This document shows positions 55,429-63,783 of a DNA stretch of 64,000 nt, piece by piece (the first letter of the stretch is position 1; each line of letters opens with the position of its first letter). The DNA comes from Jannaschia formosa (GTDB taxonomy: Bacteria > Pseudomonadota > Alphaproteobacteria > Rhodobacterales > Rhodobacteraceae). Where the stretch lies: positions 1-64,000 of the forward strand of contig NZ_QPLJ01000019.1 of the NCBI RefSeq assembly GCF_003340555.1, given 5' to 3'. The position numbers and the translations under genes were made by a program. The notes under the pieces were generated by a model. That model was not told the origin of the DNA. It did no database searches and worked only from the letters and a program-made list of their open reading frames with translations.

Positions 55429-56007
55429 TCAGGTGTCGCTGTAGACGGGGCCGACCGACTCGATCTCGGCTTCGATGTCGTCGCCGTCGAACCAGCCTTC
55501 GAACCAGCCTTCTTCCTCGATCGAGATCACGGCGTTCCGGTCGAGGTCCGCGGCGTTGTAGACGCCGGTCGTGTACTCGTCCTCGGTCAGCAGGTCGTCG
55601 TCGTTCACGTCGAGCTCGGCATAGTAGTCGCCGTACTCGTCACCGTAGAACTGGCCGAACTCCGACTGGTCGAGATAGCCCGACGAGTCGACGTCGTAGG
55701 TGTCGTACCAGGTCGTGTCGTAGCCGTCGGTGCCCCACCAGTTGGTGTAGCCGGTCTGGAACTCGTCCTCCGTGATCTGGAGGTCGTTATCCATGTCGTA
55801 GGACGAATAGAGCCCGGTCGAGAACTCGTTCTGATCGACATAGGTGTCGTCGTTGATGTCCACGGCATTGTAATAGCCGGTGGACTGGAAGCCAGTGCCG
55901 AACGTGTCGCGGTCGAGGTCGGTCCCGTAGGTCGGGCCGAAGACCTGCGCGGTCGCGGCGCCGGCGAGCAGGAGGGCGGTGCTGGTCGTCAGTGCGAGGG
56001 TTTTCAT
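55429..56007 (-). CDS. Secreted EF-hand repeat calcium-binding protein
   Basis: A 192-residue, very acidic, Tyr-rich protein with a signal peptide (1-20, ending AATA). Five EF-hand loops with Asp at position 1, acid or Asn at 3 and 5 and Glu at 12 are visible at 50-61, 71-82, 105-116, 133-144 and 154-165; a sixth, weaker one at 30-41 lacks the Glu. Around several loops the sequence repeats with a 21-residue period beginning TG-x-Y. It should bind Ca2+ outside the cytoplasm; its role is unknown. The stop is 189 bases upstream of icd. Confidence 0.88.
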   Translation of the reverse strand: MKTLALTTSTALLLAGAATAQVFGPTYGTDLDRDTFGTGFQSTGYYNAVDINDDTYVDQNEFSTGLYSSYDMDNDLQITEDEFQTGYTNWWGTDGYDTTWYDTYDVDSSGYLDQSEFGQFYGDEYGDYYAELDVNDDDLLTEDEYTTGVYNAADLDRNAVISIEEEGWFEGWFDGDDIEAEIESVGPVYSDT

Positions 56008-56430
56008 GGGTCTCTCCGTTTCTTGTGAAAAGGGAGCGGCCTGTCTGGTCTTGCCACTCCAGGTTGTAACAAACGCAAGTGGCCTTGGTTCCTGGACTTA
56101 CCCGACGAAGGCGGGGGATCGCCGAGCGGCCAAATCCGAGGAGGGGAGGGGGCGAGGGGGCGGCCCGGCCGTAACCTTGGCCGGGCCTACCGCTCCCCAG
56201 GCTTCGCCAGAACGTGGGAGCGGGTGAGTGTCCGCGGCACCTCGCCGCGTCCGCCTTCTTGGACATCTTCGGATTGACCACTGCAGGGCCGTATTCTGAT
56301 TTCCGGGCGGGACATTGACCGCCCTGGCGGCGGCAATCCGGCTCAGTCGCGCGTTCGTTGCAGGACCCGCCCGCATCGCCACCTGCCCGTCACGTTCCCG
56401 GACGCTATCCGATGATTTCGAGGCGACGGT
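56008..56430. other. Gene-free interval upstream of the EF-hand gene
   Basis: About 423 bases. The part next to the EF-hand start presumably holds its promoter (TTGTAAC-type sequence near 56063), but no clear signal was identified. The rest has no supported gene, hairpin repeat or RNA. Short frames here look like chance GC-rich readings. Confidence 0.4.
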
Positions 56431-56991
56431 CTAAATTCTTGCAAAGAATCCCGCGATCTTCGGGGCGATCCACGCCCAGAGCGCCGGCGCGCCGCGGTCG
56501 ATGCGCGGGCCCAGACGGTCGCGAAGCCGGGCCTCGTCGACATTGTAGTCGTTCCAGGACCCGCCCCCGGTCGCGAGGTTCAGGTTGGGCGGCTGGAACC
56601 TGTCCAGCGCCTTGGCGAAGCGCGCATCGGGCGTCTCCGCCGCCTCGAACTCGTCCCAGAGCGCCCGGAACGCCCGGCCCTGATCCTCCGGAAGCAGGCC
56701 GAAGATCCGCTCGGCGGCGCGGGCCTCGGCCTCGACCTGACCGGCACTGTCCGCCGCGCCTTCGGCGAAGAAGGGCACGTCGCCCGCGTCGATCTCCACC
56801 AGGTCATGCAGCAGCAGCATGCGGATCACCCGGTCGATGCACACGCCGTCCGGCGCATGCGGCGCCAGGGTCAGCGCGAAGAGCGCGAGATGCCAGGAAT
56901 GTTCGGCCGAGTTCTCGAAGCGCGATCCGTCGACCACCCGCGTCGCGCGGGTGACAGCGGAGAGCCTCCCGGCCTCCATCAGGAACGCCAT
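56431..56991 (-). CDS. HD-domain hydrolase (YfbR-like 5'-nucleotidase family)
   Basis: A 186-residue HD-domain protein. The metal motifs are ENSAEHSWHLAL (His31), LLLHDLVEIDAGD (His62, Asp63), and a later Asp in ALDRFQP, as in YfbR 5'-deoxynucleotidases. It probably hydrolyses a nucleoside phosphate in the cytoplasm. The ATG at 56991 is the only standard start, but family similarity (ADPLDAR) extends a few residues upstream, so an unusual start may be used. It begins 16 bases after the hypothetical gene ends. Confidence 0.85.
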   Translation of the reverse strand: MAFLMEAGRLSAVTRATRVVDGSRFENSAEHSWHLALFALTLAPHAPDGVCIDRVIRMLLLHDLVEIDAGDVPFFAEGAADSAGQVEAEARAAERIFGLLPEDQGRAFRALWDEFEAAETPDARFAKALDRFQPPNLNLATGGGSWNDYNVDEARLRDRLGPRIDRGAPALWAWIAPKIAGFFARI

Positions 56992-57007
56992 GCGGGCGTC
57001 GAGGGGA

Positions 57008-57526
57008 TCAGCCGAGCCGGGGATCGGTCTTGACCTGTGGCACGGCCCGGCGGCCCTTGCGCGCGGCGGCCTCGGATTCCCCCTTGCCAAGGGCCTCCTC
57101 GGCGGCGGCGCGTTCGGCCTTGCGGCGTTCCAGCAATTCGCGGGCCCGCTGGGCGGCCCGGTTTGGCTCGGGCTCCACGGTCCGGGGCGCCGCCGTCCCG
57201 GCATCGCCCGGCCAGTCCTCCTCGTGGGCGTCACCCGGCTGCGTCTCGGCGCTGGCCATCTCGGGCGCGGGCTTCGGCGCCGCGGCGGCGGCCTCGGGCG
57301 TCCTGCCCCGGGCGGCCAGTTCCTGCGCACGCGCCGCGATCAGCTGATCGGCCCGGATCGCGGCCCGCTGTACCCGGACCGAGGTCACGAAGGCCTCCTG
57401 CAAGGTCTGGGAGCTGTCGCCCAGAGCCTTGCCGATCAGGGTGATGATGTCCTCGTCGCCGGTCGCCTCGATATGCCTGATCACGTCGGCGGCCAGCCTG
57501 TCGGCGGTCTCTTCGGCTATGCCCAT
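57008..57526 (-). CDS. Hypothetical helical protein
   Basis: A 172-residue cytoplasmic protein with no family I recognise. Residues 1-75 look like a compact helical domain (ADRLAADVIRHIEATGDEDIITLIGKALGDSS); 76-125 is Ala/Pro/Glu-rich and probably disordered; the C-terminus is a charged helix with ARELLERRKAERAAAEEAL and a basic tail ending KTDPRLG. It precedes the HD-domain gene by 16 bases, so the two are probably cotranscribed. Confidence 0.65.
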   Translation of the reverse strand: MGIAEETADRLAADVIRHIEATGDEDIITLIGKALGDSSQTLQEAFVTSVRVQRAAIRADQLIAARAQELAARGRTPEAAAAAPKPAPEMASAETQPGDAHEEDWPGDAGTAAPRTVEPEPNRAAQRARELLERRKAERAAAEEALGKGESEAAARKGRRAVPQVKTDPRLG

Positions 57527-57583
57527 TGCGTCCTCCGGATTCGGGCAGAGGCTAGCGGTCCGCGACGCAGGTGCAAGGCCCTG

Positions 57584-58237
57584 CTAGCGCGTCGTTTCGG
57601 TCAGCCGGCGCGAGACGTATTCCTTCACCGTCTCGATCATCGGGTCCATCATCGGATCCTCGAAGAAGTGGCCGGCGCCCTCCATCTCCCTGTGGGTGAT
57701 GGTGATGCCCTTCTGCTCGTGCAGCTTGTTGACCAGGGCCGTCGTGTCCGCGGGCGGCGCGACACGGTCGGCGCTGCCGTTGATGATCAGGCCCGAGGAC
57801 GGGCAGGGCGCGAGGAAGCTGAAATCGTAGCGGTCGGCAGGCGGCGAGACCGAGATGAAGCCGGTGATCTCGGGCCTGCGCATCAGCAGCTGCATCCCGA
57901 TCCACGCGCCGAACGAGAAGCCCGCGACCCAGCAATGCTTGGAGTTGGGGTTCATCGACTGCAGGTAGTCCAGCGCCGAAGCCGCGTCCGACAGCTCGCC
58001 GATGCCCTGATCGTATTCCCCTTGGCTGCGGCCCACGCCGCGGAAGTTGAACCGCAGCACGGTGAAGCCCAGCGAGTGGAACGCGTAATGCAGGTTGTAG
58101 ACGACCCGGTTGTTCATCGTCCCGCCGAACTGCGGATGCGGGTGCAGCACGATGGCGATGGGCGCGTCGCGGACCTTCTGAGGATGGTAGCGGCCTTCGA
58201 GCCGGCCGTCCGGGCCTTGGAAGATCACTTCGGGCAT
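57584..58237 (-). CDS. Alpha/beta hydrolase
   Basis: A 217-residue alpha/beta hydrolase of the dienelactone-hydrolase-like or YcjY-like group. The nucleophile elbow is GFSFG with Ser108; LHPHPQFGGTMNNRVV forms the oxyanion region, NGSADRVAPP carries the Asp and EGAGHFFED the His of the triad. Substrate unknown. The ATG at 58237 faces the IscR-like gene with 112 bases between, an arrangement I recognise from other Rhodobacterales, where this hydrolase sits beside iscR and the suf genes. Confidence 0.88.
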   Translation of the reverse strand: MPEVIFQGPDGRLEGRYHPQKVRDAPIAIVLHPHPQFGGTMNNRVVYNLHYAFHSLGFTVLRFNFRGVGRSQGEYDQGIGELSDAASALDYLQSMNPNSKHCWVAGFSFGAWIGMQLLMRRPEITGFISVSPPADRYDFSFLAPCPSSGLIINGSADRVAPPADTTALVNKLHEQKGITITHREMEGAGHFFEDPMMDPMIETVKEYVSRRLTETTR

Positions 58238-58349
58238 CGTCGCTCCTCGCGGTCGGATCGCACAGTCGGGGGACGCGGCGCGGCACTTGCCGCGCGCGGC
58301 CTCGGAGAGGTATGCGCCGGGGGCGGGAAGGTCAATCACGGAGGGCGCG

Positions 58350-58808
58350 ATGAAGCTGAGCACCAAGGGTCGTTACGCCATGGTCGCGCTCGCCGATTTG
58401 GCGATGCAGCCCGACGGCACGCTGTCGACCCTGGCCGAGGTCTCGGCCCGCCAAGACATCTCGCTTCCGTATCTGGAGCAACTCTTCGTCAAGCTGCGCC
58501 GCGCAGGGTTGGTCGCCTCGGTCCGCGGCCCGGGCGGCGGCTACCGGCTGGCCCGGTCGGCGACCGAGATCCGCGTCTCCGACATCCTCGAGGCCGTGGA
58601 CGAGACGGTGAGCGCCATGCAGATGGGCGCCGGAGCCAAGGGCGCGGTCTCGGGCTCGCGCGCGCAGTCGATGACCAACCGGCTGTGGGAATCGCTCTCG
58701 GCCCATGTCTACGTCTTCCTGCACCAGACGCGCCTGTCGGACGTGGTCCGCAACGAGCTGACGCCGTGCCCGGCCGTGCCGCACCTGTTCCAGCTCATCG
58801 ACGAGTGA
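58350..58808 (+). CDS. IscR-like Rrf2-family regulator, single cysteine
   Basis: A 152-residue Rrf2-family regulator. The winged helix is complete: MKLSTKGRYAMVALADLA, SARQDISLPYLEQLFVKLRRAGLV and SVRGPGGGYRLAR. E. coli IscR binds its [2Fe-2S] cluster with three Cys near residues 92-104; here that region (AMQMGAGAKGAVSG) has none, and the only Cys is Cys140 (ELTPCPAV). Rhodobacterales IscR proteins with one Cys are known, so it may still sense iron-sulphur status. GGAGGG precedes the ATG. The suf genes that usually follow are missing here. Confidence 0.88.
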   Translation: MKLSTKGRYAMVALADLAMQPDGTLSTLAEVSARQDISLPYLEQLFVKLRRAGLVASVRGPGGGYRLARSATEIRVSDILEAVDETVSAMQMGAGAKGAVSGSRAQSMTNRLWESLSAHVYVFLHQTRLSDVVRNELTPCPAVPHLFQLIDE

Positions 58809-58904
58809 CGCGAGGGGTTCCCCTGCCGCTCACCGGCCCCGGCGCAGTCGCACGGATACGCCCCAGCGGGCCGAGAATCGTGCGCACGTGACGTATGACA
58901 CAGA

Positions 58905-58946
58905 TCCGACGCGGATCACCCGCGCATCACCCACGGAATCCGACGC
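58905..58946 (+). repeat. ATCACCCG-type intergenic repeat, copy 2
   Basis: TCCGACGCGGATCACCCG followed by CGCATCACCCACGGAA and TCCGACGC. It has the same TCCGACGC boundaries as the copy at 37055-37109 but one TCACCCG unit fewer. It lies between the convergent IscR-like and TusA-like genes. Confidence 0.75.
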
Positions 58947-58954
58947 TCCTTCCC

Positions 58955-59170
58955 TTAACCCTTTCTCAGGGTAAAGCTGTGACCCTCGGCGCCGAGAAAC
59001 GCGTGACCGGCCTCGGCGCAGAAGTGGGGGACGTCGACATGCGCCGCCGGATCGTCGGCCAGCAACCGCACCAGCGCCCCCGAAGGCAGGGCCTGCATCC
59101 GCTTGCGCAGCCGCAGAACGGGCAGGGGGCAGAGCAGGCCGCGCGCGTCGACCTCCAGGTCGGGCTCCAT
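58955..59170 (-). CDS. TusA/SirA-like sulphur-carrier protein
   Basis: A 71-residue TusA-family protein with the signature LDARGLLCPLPVLRLRKRM-type start; the active cysteine is Cys14 in CPLP. Such proteins carry sulphur as a persulphide for tRNA thiolation, molybdenum cofactor or oxidation pathways. No partner gene is adjacent, so which pathway it serves is open. A small hairpin, TTACCCT with AGGGTTAA, overlaps its stop codon. Confidence 0.92.
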   Translation of the reverse strand: MEPDLEVDARGLLCPLPVLRLRKRMQALPSGALVRLLADDPAAHVDVPHFCAEAGHAFLGAEGHSFTLRKG

Positions 59171-59229
59171 CCGAATCTCCTTATTTTCGCCGCTTCAGGC
59201 TGCCACGCTCGCGCGCGAAAGGGCCAGCC

Positions 59230-60420
59230 ATGACCGTGTTCCGTCGCCGCGTTCTGTATATCCCGGGCTACGACCCGTTCCACCCCCGCCGCTACCGCGA
59301 ACTCTACCGCAAGGAGGGCGCGGCGCAGGCGGCGATTTCCGGCTACTCACTGGAGCAGCGCAAAGGCGACGGCCCCTATTCCTGGATCGTCGAGGCCGAG
59401 ATGGAGGGCGCGCACAGCGAGGCCCATGTCGAGGTGCTGGTCTGGTCGGACATCGTCTCCAGGTCGATGTCCGGCACGCTCCGCGCGACCTATGCGGCAC
59501 TCTTCCGCACGGCCTGGATCTACATTTCGTCCGGCGCGCTGCTCAGGCTGGCACGGCTGCGCAAGGGTCCGGTGATCGCGGCGCTCTATCCGGTGGTTTT
59601 CCTTCTGCTGCAGGCACTTGCGGCGCTGATCGTCCTCGGCGCGGCCATCCGCATCGGAGCCGGGTTCGGGCTCGCTGGCGGCGTCGCCGGCGCCGTCTTG
59701 GGGGCGGGTCTCGGCTACCTTCTGCTGCGCTGGTTCAAGGCGAAGGATTCCAAGGTCTTCGCCCATTACCTGATGCATGACTACGCCTTTTCCGCCCGCT
59801 GGCGCGGGGCCAACCCGCCCGAGCTCGAGGCGCGGATGGCGGAGTTCGGGGACCGCATCGCCAAGGCGCTGGACGGCGCATGGGACGAGGTGCTGGTCGT
59901 CGGCCATTCCTCCGGGGCGCATCTCGCGGTCTCGGTGCTGGCCGACCTGCTGCGCGCGGGCCGCGTGCCCGAGGGGCGCTGTGCCCTGCTGACGCTGGGC
60001 CATGTCGTTCCCATGGTCAGCTTTCTTCCTGACGCCAACAGGTTGCGCGCCGACCTTCATCTGACGGGCGGGCAGGATCGCATCCCCTGGATCGATGTCA
60101 CCGCGCCGGGCGATGGCTGCGCCTTCGCGCTTTGCGACCCGGTGGCGGTGTCCGGCGTCGCCCCCGAGGGGCAGCGCTGGCCGCTCGTGATCTCGGCCGC
60201 CTTCACGAAGACGCTTTCCCCCGAACGCTGGGCCGAGTTGCGCCGCCGCTGGTTCCGCCTGCATTTCCAGTATCTTTGCGCCTTCGACCGGCCCGGCGAC
60301 TACGACTACTTCCGGATCACGGCCGGCCCGCAGACCCTCGGCGCCCGCTTCGCAGGGCGCGCGCCCAGCCCATCGCGGCTGACGGCGGCGGTCAACCGCT
60401 ACACCGCGATGGCGGCATGA
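59230..60420 (+). CDS. Putative membrane-inserted alpha/beta hydrolase
   Basis: A 396-residue protein. It opens with RRRVLYIPGYDPFHPRRY, a hydrolase-like oxyanion strand, has two hydrophobic helices in the middle (about 115-140 and 143-167), and the nucleophile motif VVGHSSGAHLA with Ser227. Late Asp and His candidates are in DVTAPGDGC and RLHFQY, but the triad is not certain. I know no named family; it looks like a hydrolase fold interrupted by a membrane hairpin. Its stop overlaps the cytochrome P450 start (ATGA), so the two are probably partners. Confidence 0.75.
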   Translation: MTVFRRRVLYIPGYDPFHPRRYRELYRKEGAAQAAISGYSLEQRKGDGPYSWIVEAEMEGAHSEAHVEVLVWSDIVSRSMSGTLRATYAALFRTAWIYISSGALLRLARLRKGPVIAALYPVVFLLLQALAALIVLGAAIRIGAGFGLAGGVAGAVLGAGLGYLLLRWFKAKDSKVFAHYLMHDYAFSARWRGANPPELEARMAEFGDRIAKALDGAWDEVLVVGHSSGAHLAVSVLADLLRAGRVPEGRCALLTLGHVVPMVSFLPDANRLRADLHLTGGQDRIPWIDVTAPGDGCAFALCDPVAVSGVAPEGQRWPLVISAAFTKTLSPERWAELRRRWFRLHFQYLCAFDRPGDYDYFRITAGPQTLGARFAGRAPSPSRLTAAVNRYTAMAA

Positions 60421-61775
60421 TCCCACCGAAGCCCGTGCCCCGGCCCGACCGGGTCGGGCTGCTGGACTACGGCCGCCGGTTCCGCGCGGATATCCTCTCG
60501 GCCCAGCCCGCACGCCTCTACCGCGCCTGGATGGCAGAGTTCCGGACGCCCTTCTTCCGCAGCTACATGATGAACGACCCGCAACTCCTTGATCTTGTGT
60601 TAAAGGAGAGGCCGGGGGACTTCCCCAAGTCCGATCGCATCCGCGAGGGTCTGGCGCCGCTTCTGGGGCGTTCGGTCTTCGTCACCAACGGGGAGGAGTG
60701 GAAGCGCCAGCGCCGGATCATCGACCCGGCTTTCGGGCGGGGACGGCTGCGCGACGCCTTTCCGGCGATGCGGGACGCGGCGAACGCCATGGCCGCGCGC
60801 CTGCCCGAAGGGGCGCAGGAGATCGAGGAGGCGGCCAGCTACGCCGCCGCCGACGTGATCTTCCGCACGCTCTTCTCTGTGCCCATCGAGGACCGCCTGG
60901 CCGCGCAGGTCTTCCGCGAGTTCCGCGCCTATCAGCGCACGCAGCCCCTGCTCAACCTCGCCGCGCTGATCCCCCTGCCACGCTGGGTGCCGCGCCTGCA
61001 CCGCAGGCGCACGCTGGTCGCCGCCCGCGCGATCCGGGGCGCCATCGCCGCCCTGGTCGAGCGGCGGGCGGGGCAGATCGGCGACGGGACCGCGCCGGAC
61101 GACCTGGCCACCAAGATCATGACCTATCCCGATCCCGAGACAGGCCACCGCTTCGACACTGAAGAGATGATCGACCAGGTCGCCATCTTCTTCCTGGCCG
61201 GCCACGAGACCAGCGCCTCGGCGCTGGCCTGGGCGCTCTATCTGCTGGCGACGCATCCGGAGGCGCAGGCGCGCGTCGCCGCCGAGGGGCAGGGGATGGA
61301 TTGGGAGAACCTCGCCTTTTCAGAACTCTCCAGGCTGTCCTTCACACGCGACGTGTTCCGCGAGACGCTCCGCCTTTACCCGCCCGTCCCGATGATGGTG
61401 CGTGAGACGACGCGGCCGGAGACCTTTCGCGGCCGCGCCGCCCCGAAGGGCGCGCAATGCGTGCTCAGCCCCTGGCACCTGCACCGTCACGAGCGGCTCT
61501 GGGCCGATCCGGACGGGTTCGACCCGGACCGCTGGCGGCGCGAGGAGGCGCAGGAGTCGCAGCGCCGCGCCTACATGCCCTTCAGCGCTGGCCCGCGCGT
61601 CTGCCCCGGCGCGGGCTTCGCGATGGCCGAGGGCGTGCTGCTTCTGGCCCGGGCCGTCGCTGCCTTCGACATCGCGGCTGAGGGCCCGCTTCCCGTTCCG
61701 GTCGCCCACCTCACGGTGCGGGCGCGGGACGGCATCCACCTTCGGCTCAGGCGGCGTCAGTCGGTGCCGCGATAG
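60417..61775 (+). CDS. Cytochrome P450
   Basis: A 452-residue soluble P450 monooxygenase. The I-helix motif [13 protein letters not shown], the ExxR of [10 protein letters not shown], the PERF-type region FDPDRW and the haem loop [14 protein letters not shown] with Cys396 are all intact. The substrate and redox partners are unknown; the resemblance is to bacterial CYP class I enzymes with PPVP after ExxR, often acting on lipids or terpenoids. It is translationally coupled to the membrane hydrolase gene. Its 3' end overlaps gpt on the other strand by 19 bases. Confidence 0.95.
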   Translation: MIPPKPVPRPDRVGLLDYGRRFRADILSAQPARLYRAWMAEFRTPFFRSYMMNDPQLLDLVLKERPGDFPKSDRIREGLAPLLGRSVFVTNGEEWKRQRRIIDPAFGRGRLRDAFPAMRDAANAMAARLPEGAQEIEEAASYAAADVIFRTLFSVPIEDRLAAQVFREFRAYQRTQPLLNLAALIPLPRWVPRLHRRRTLVAARAIRGAIAALVERRAGQIGDGTAPDDLATKIMTYPDPETGHRFDTEEMIDQVAIFFLAGHETSASALAWALYLLATHPEAQARVAAEGQGMDWENLAFSELSRLSFTRDVFRETLRLYPPVPMMVRETTRPETFRGRAAPKGAQCVLSPWHLHRHERLWADPDGFDPDRWRREEAQESQRRAYMPFSAGPRVCPGAGFAMAEGVLLLARAVAAFDIAAEGPLPVPVAHLTVRARDGIHLRLRRRQSVPR

Positions 61776-62260
61776 GGCTCGACATATTGCAGCGCCATGT
61801 CCCACGGGAAGAAGATCCAGGTGTCCTGGCTGACCCCGGTGATGAAGGTGTCCACCATCGGCTCGCCCTTGGGCTTGGCGTAGACAGTCGCGAAATGGGC
61901 CTTGGGGTAGAGATCGCGGATGACTTCCAGCGTCTTGCCGCTGTCGACGAGGTCGTCGATCACCAGGACCCCGGTCCCGTCGCCGACAACGCTGGCTTCG
62001 GGCTTCGACAGGACCTGCGCCTCGCCCTGGGTCTGGTGGTCGTAGGACTTGACCGAGATCGTATCGACGAGCCGGATGTCCAGTTCCCGCGCCACGATCA
62101 TCGCCGGCGCCATCCCGCCGCGCGTGACCGCGACGATCGCCTTCCAGGACCCGTCGCCCGGCCCGCGCCCGTCCAGCCGCCAGGCCAGCGCGCGGCTGTC
62201 GCGGTGGATCTGGTCCCAGCTGATGTGGAAGCCCTTTTCGTGGGGAAGCTGCGTGGCCAT
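61757..62260 (-). CDS. gpt: Xanthine(-guanine) phosphoribosyltransferase
   Basis: A 167-residue purine salvage enzyme that joins xanthine or guanine to PRPP. The family start [36 protein letters not shown] and the PRPP motif [13 protein letters not shown] are clear, and the C-terminus [10 protein letters not shown] is typical. ATG 62260 was chosen because AAGGAGG lies just before it; an earlier ATG at 62275 has no such site. Overlaps the convergent P450 gene. Confidence 0.96.
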   Translation of the reverse strand: MATQLPHEKGFHISWDQIHRDSRALAWRLDGRGPGDGSWKAIVAVTRGGMAPAMIVARELDIRLVDTISVKSYDHQTQGEAQVLSKPEASVVGDGTGVLVIDDLVDSGKTLEVIRDLYPKAHFATVYAKPKGEPMVDTFITGVSQDTWIFFPWDMALQYVEPYRGTD

Positions 62261-62285
62261 CGGGGCCTCCTTCAAGGAACGGAAA

Positions 62286-62900
62286 TCATTGCGAGACCAG
62301 CAGGCGGAGGCCCAGCGCCCCGAGGACGAGCGCGGTCGCGCGCGAGATCATGGGCTTCCATGTCAGGTAGCGGGTCTGGACCGCGGGGCGGCTGAGCAGG
62401 GTTGCGAGCAGCGTGTAGACGACGAGTTCGAGCGCGATGTGGTTGGCCGTGATGACGGCCATCTCGAGGTTGGACAGGACCGGCGGAAAGATCACCAGCA
62501 GGACGCCCGCCGAAAACAGGATCGACTTCGGGTTGCCGAGGTTCAACGCCACGCCTCGCAGAAACGCGCGCCGCGACGACACCGGCGGTGTCGCGTCGAC
62601 CGGAAGGCATGCGCTGCGCCAGGTGTGGACCGCGTAGCCCAGGATCAGGAGCGCGCCGCCGATCTTGAGCGCCGTGTAGGCCGCGGGCACGACGGTGAAC
62701 AGCGTCTCCAGTCCCAGCAGCGCCGCCAGCGTCCAGAGGCCCGCCATCACCGCCAGCCCGGCGCCGGTCAGCACGCCTTCCCGTCGCCCGCCCCGCAGGG
62801 ACGCCTGCACGCAGAGAACGAAGGCCGGACCGGGTCCCAGCACCGCTACCAGCAGCGCCGCGTTGAAGGCGAGGAGATGGCCGGGACCCAGCGTCTCCAT
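62286..62900 (-). CDS. LysE/RhtB-family amino-acid exporter
   Basis: A 204-residue inner-membrane protein with six helices, of the LysE/RhtB family. [29 protein letters not shown] is the typical first conserved block (the P-G-P loop after helix 1) and [19 protein letters not shown] the second. It would export an amino acid or related metabolite; which one is unknown. Its start ATG overlaps the fabI stop by one base (TGATG), so it is cotranslated with fabI. Confidence 0.92.
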   Translation of the reverse strand: METLGPGHLLAFNAALLVAVLGPGPAFVLCVQASLRGGRREGVLTGAGLAVMAGLWTLAALLGLETLFTVVPAAYTALKIGGALLILGYAVHTWRSACLPVDATPPVSSRRAFLRGVALNLGNPKSILFSAGVLLVIFPPVLSNLEMAVITANHIALELVVYTLLATLLSRPAVQTRYLTWKPMISRATALVLGALGLRLLVSQ

Positions 62901-63715
62901 CAGCCGTCCTTCTTCTCCAGCGTGATGTCGGGGGCGTCGACGTTCTTCATGCCGACCACGTGGTAGCCCGCGTCGACATGGTGGATCGTTCCCGTCACCG
63001 CCGAGCTGAGATCCGACAGCAGGTACATCGCCGAGGCGCCGACCTCTTCGATGGTCACGGTCCGGCGGAGCGGCGAGTTGTATTCGTTCCACTTCATGAT
63101 GTAGCGGAAATCGCCGATCCCGGAAGCGGCCAGCGTCTTGATCGTGCCCGCCGAGATCGCGTTCACGCGGATGCCGTCGCGGCCGAGATCCTCGGCCAAG
63201 TACTGCACCGAGGATTCGAGCGCCGCCTTGGCGAGGCCCATCACGTTGTAATGCGGCATGACCTTCTCGGCGCCGTAATAGGTCAGGGTCAGGGCCGATC
63301 CGCCCTCGGTCATCATCTTCTCGGCGCGCTGCATGACGGCGGTGAAGGAATAGACCGAGACGTTCATCGTCGTCAGGAAGTTCTGCAGCGATGTGTCGAG
63401 GTAGCGGCCGCGCAGCTCCGACTTGTCGGAGAAGCCGATGGCGTGGACCACGAAGTCGAGCCGGTCCCAGCGTTGCTTCAGCCCGTCGAACAGCGCGTCG
63501 ATCGACGCCCCGTCCGAGACGTCGCAGGGCAGGACGATGTCGGAGCCAACCTTTGCGGCCAGCGGCCCGACCCGCTTGAGCAGCGCCTCCCCCTGGTAGC
63601 TGAAAGCGAGCTCCGCACCCTGGTCGGCACAGGCCTTCGCGATGCCCCAGGCGATCGACTTGTCGTTGGCGAGGCCCATGATAAGCCCGCGCTGCCCCGC
63701 CATGATACCCGACAT
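62900..63715 (-). CDS. fabI: Enoyl-ACP reductase FabI
   Basis: A 271-residue NADH-dependent enoyl-acyl-carrier-protein reductase, the last step of each fatty-acid elongation cycle and the triclosan target. The nucleotide motif [15 protein letters not shown], the catalytic [11 protein letters not shown] (Tyr-x6-Lys) and [12 protein letters not shown] are typical. The length and start ([14 protein letters not shown]) match homologues. Divergent from pdxH with 68 bases between, a common pairing in Rhodobacterales; coupled to the LysE-type gene downstream. Confidence 0.97.
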   Translation of the reverse strand: MSGIMAGQRGLIMGLANDKSIAWGIAKACADQGAELAFSYQGEALLKRVGPLAAKVGSDIVLPCDVSDGASIDALFDGLKQRWDRLDFVVHAIGFSDKSELRGRYLDTSLQNFLTTMNVSVYSFTAVMQRAEKMMTEGGSALTLTYYGAEKVMPHYNVMGLAKAALESSVQYLAEDLGRDGIRVNAISAGTIKTLAASGIGDFRYIMKWNEYNSPLRRTVTIEEVGASAMYLLSDLSSAVTGTIHHVDAGYHVVGMKNVDAPDITLEKKDG

Positions 63716-63783
63716 GTCACCCTCCGCTTGCGTCGCTGTGGGCTTTAGGCGATTGCCGGAGGGGCAGCAAGAAGGGGCAGGGC

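Noticed and set aside
56008-56430. Short frames in the gene-free interval
   Set aside because: No ribosome sites, no recognisable protein features and Arg/Pro-rich chance composition.
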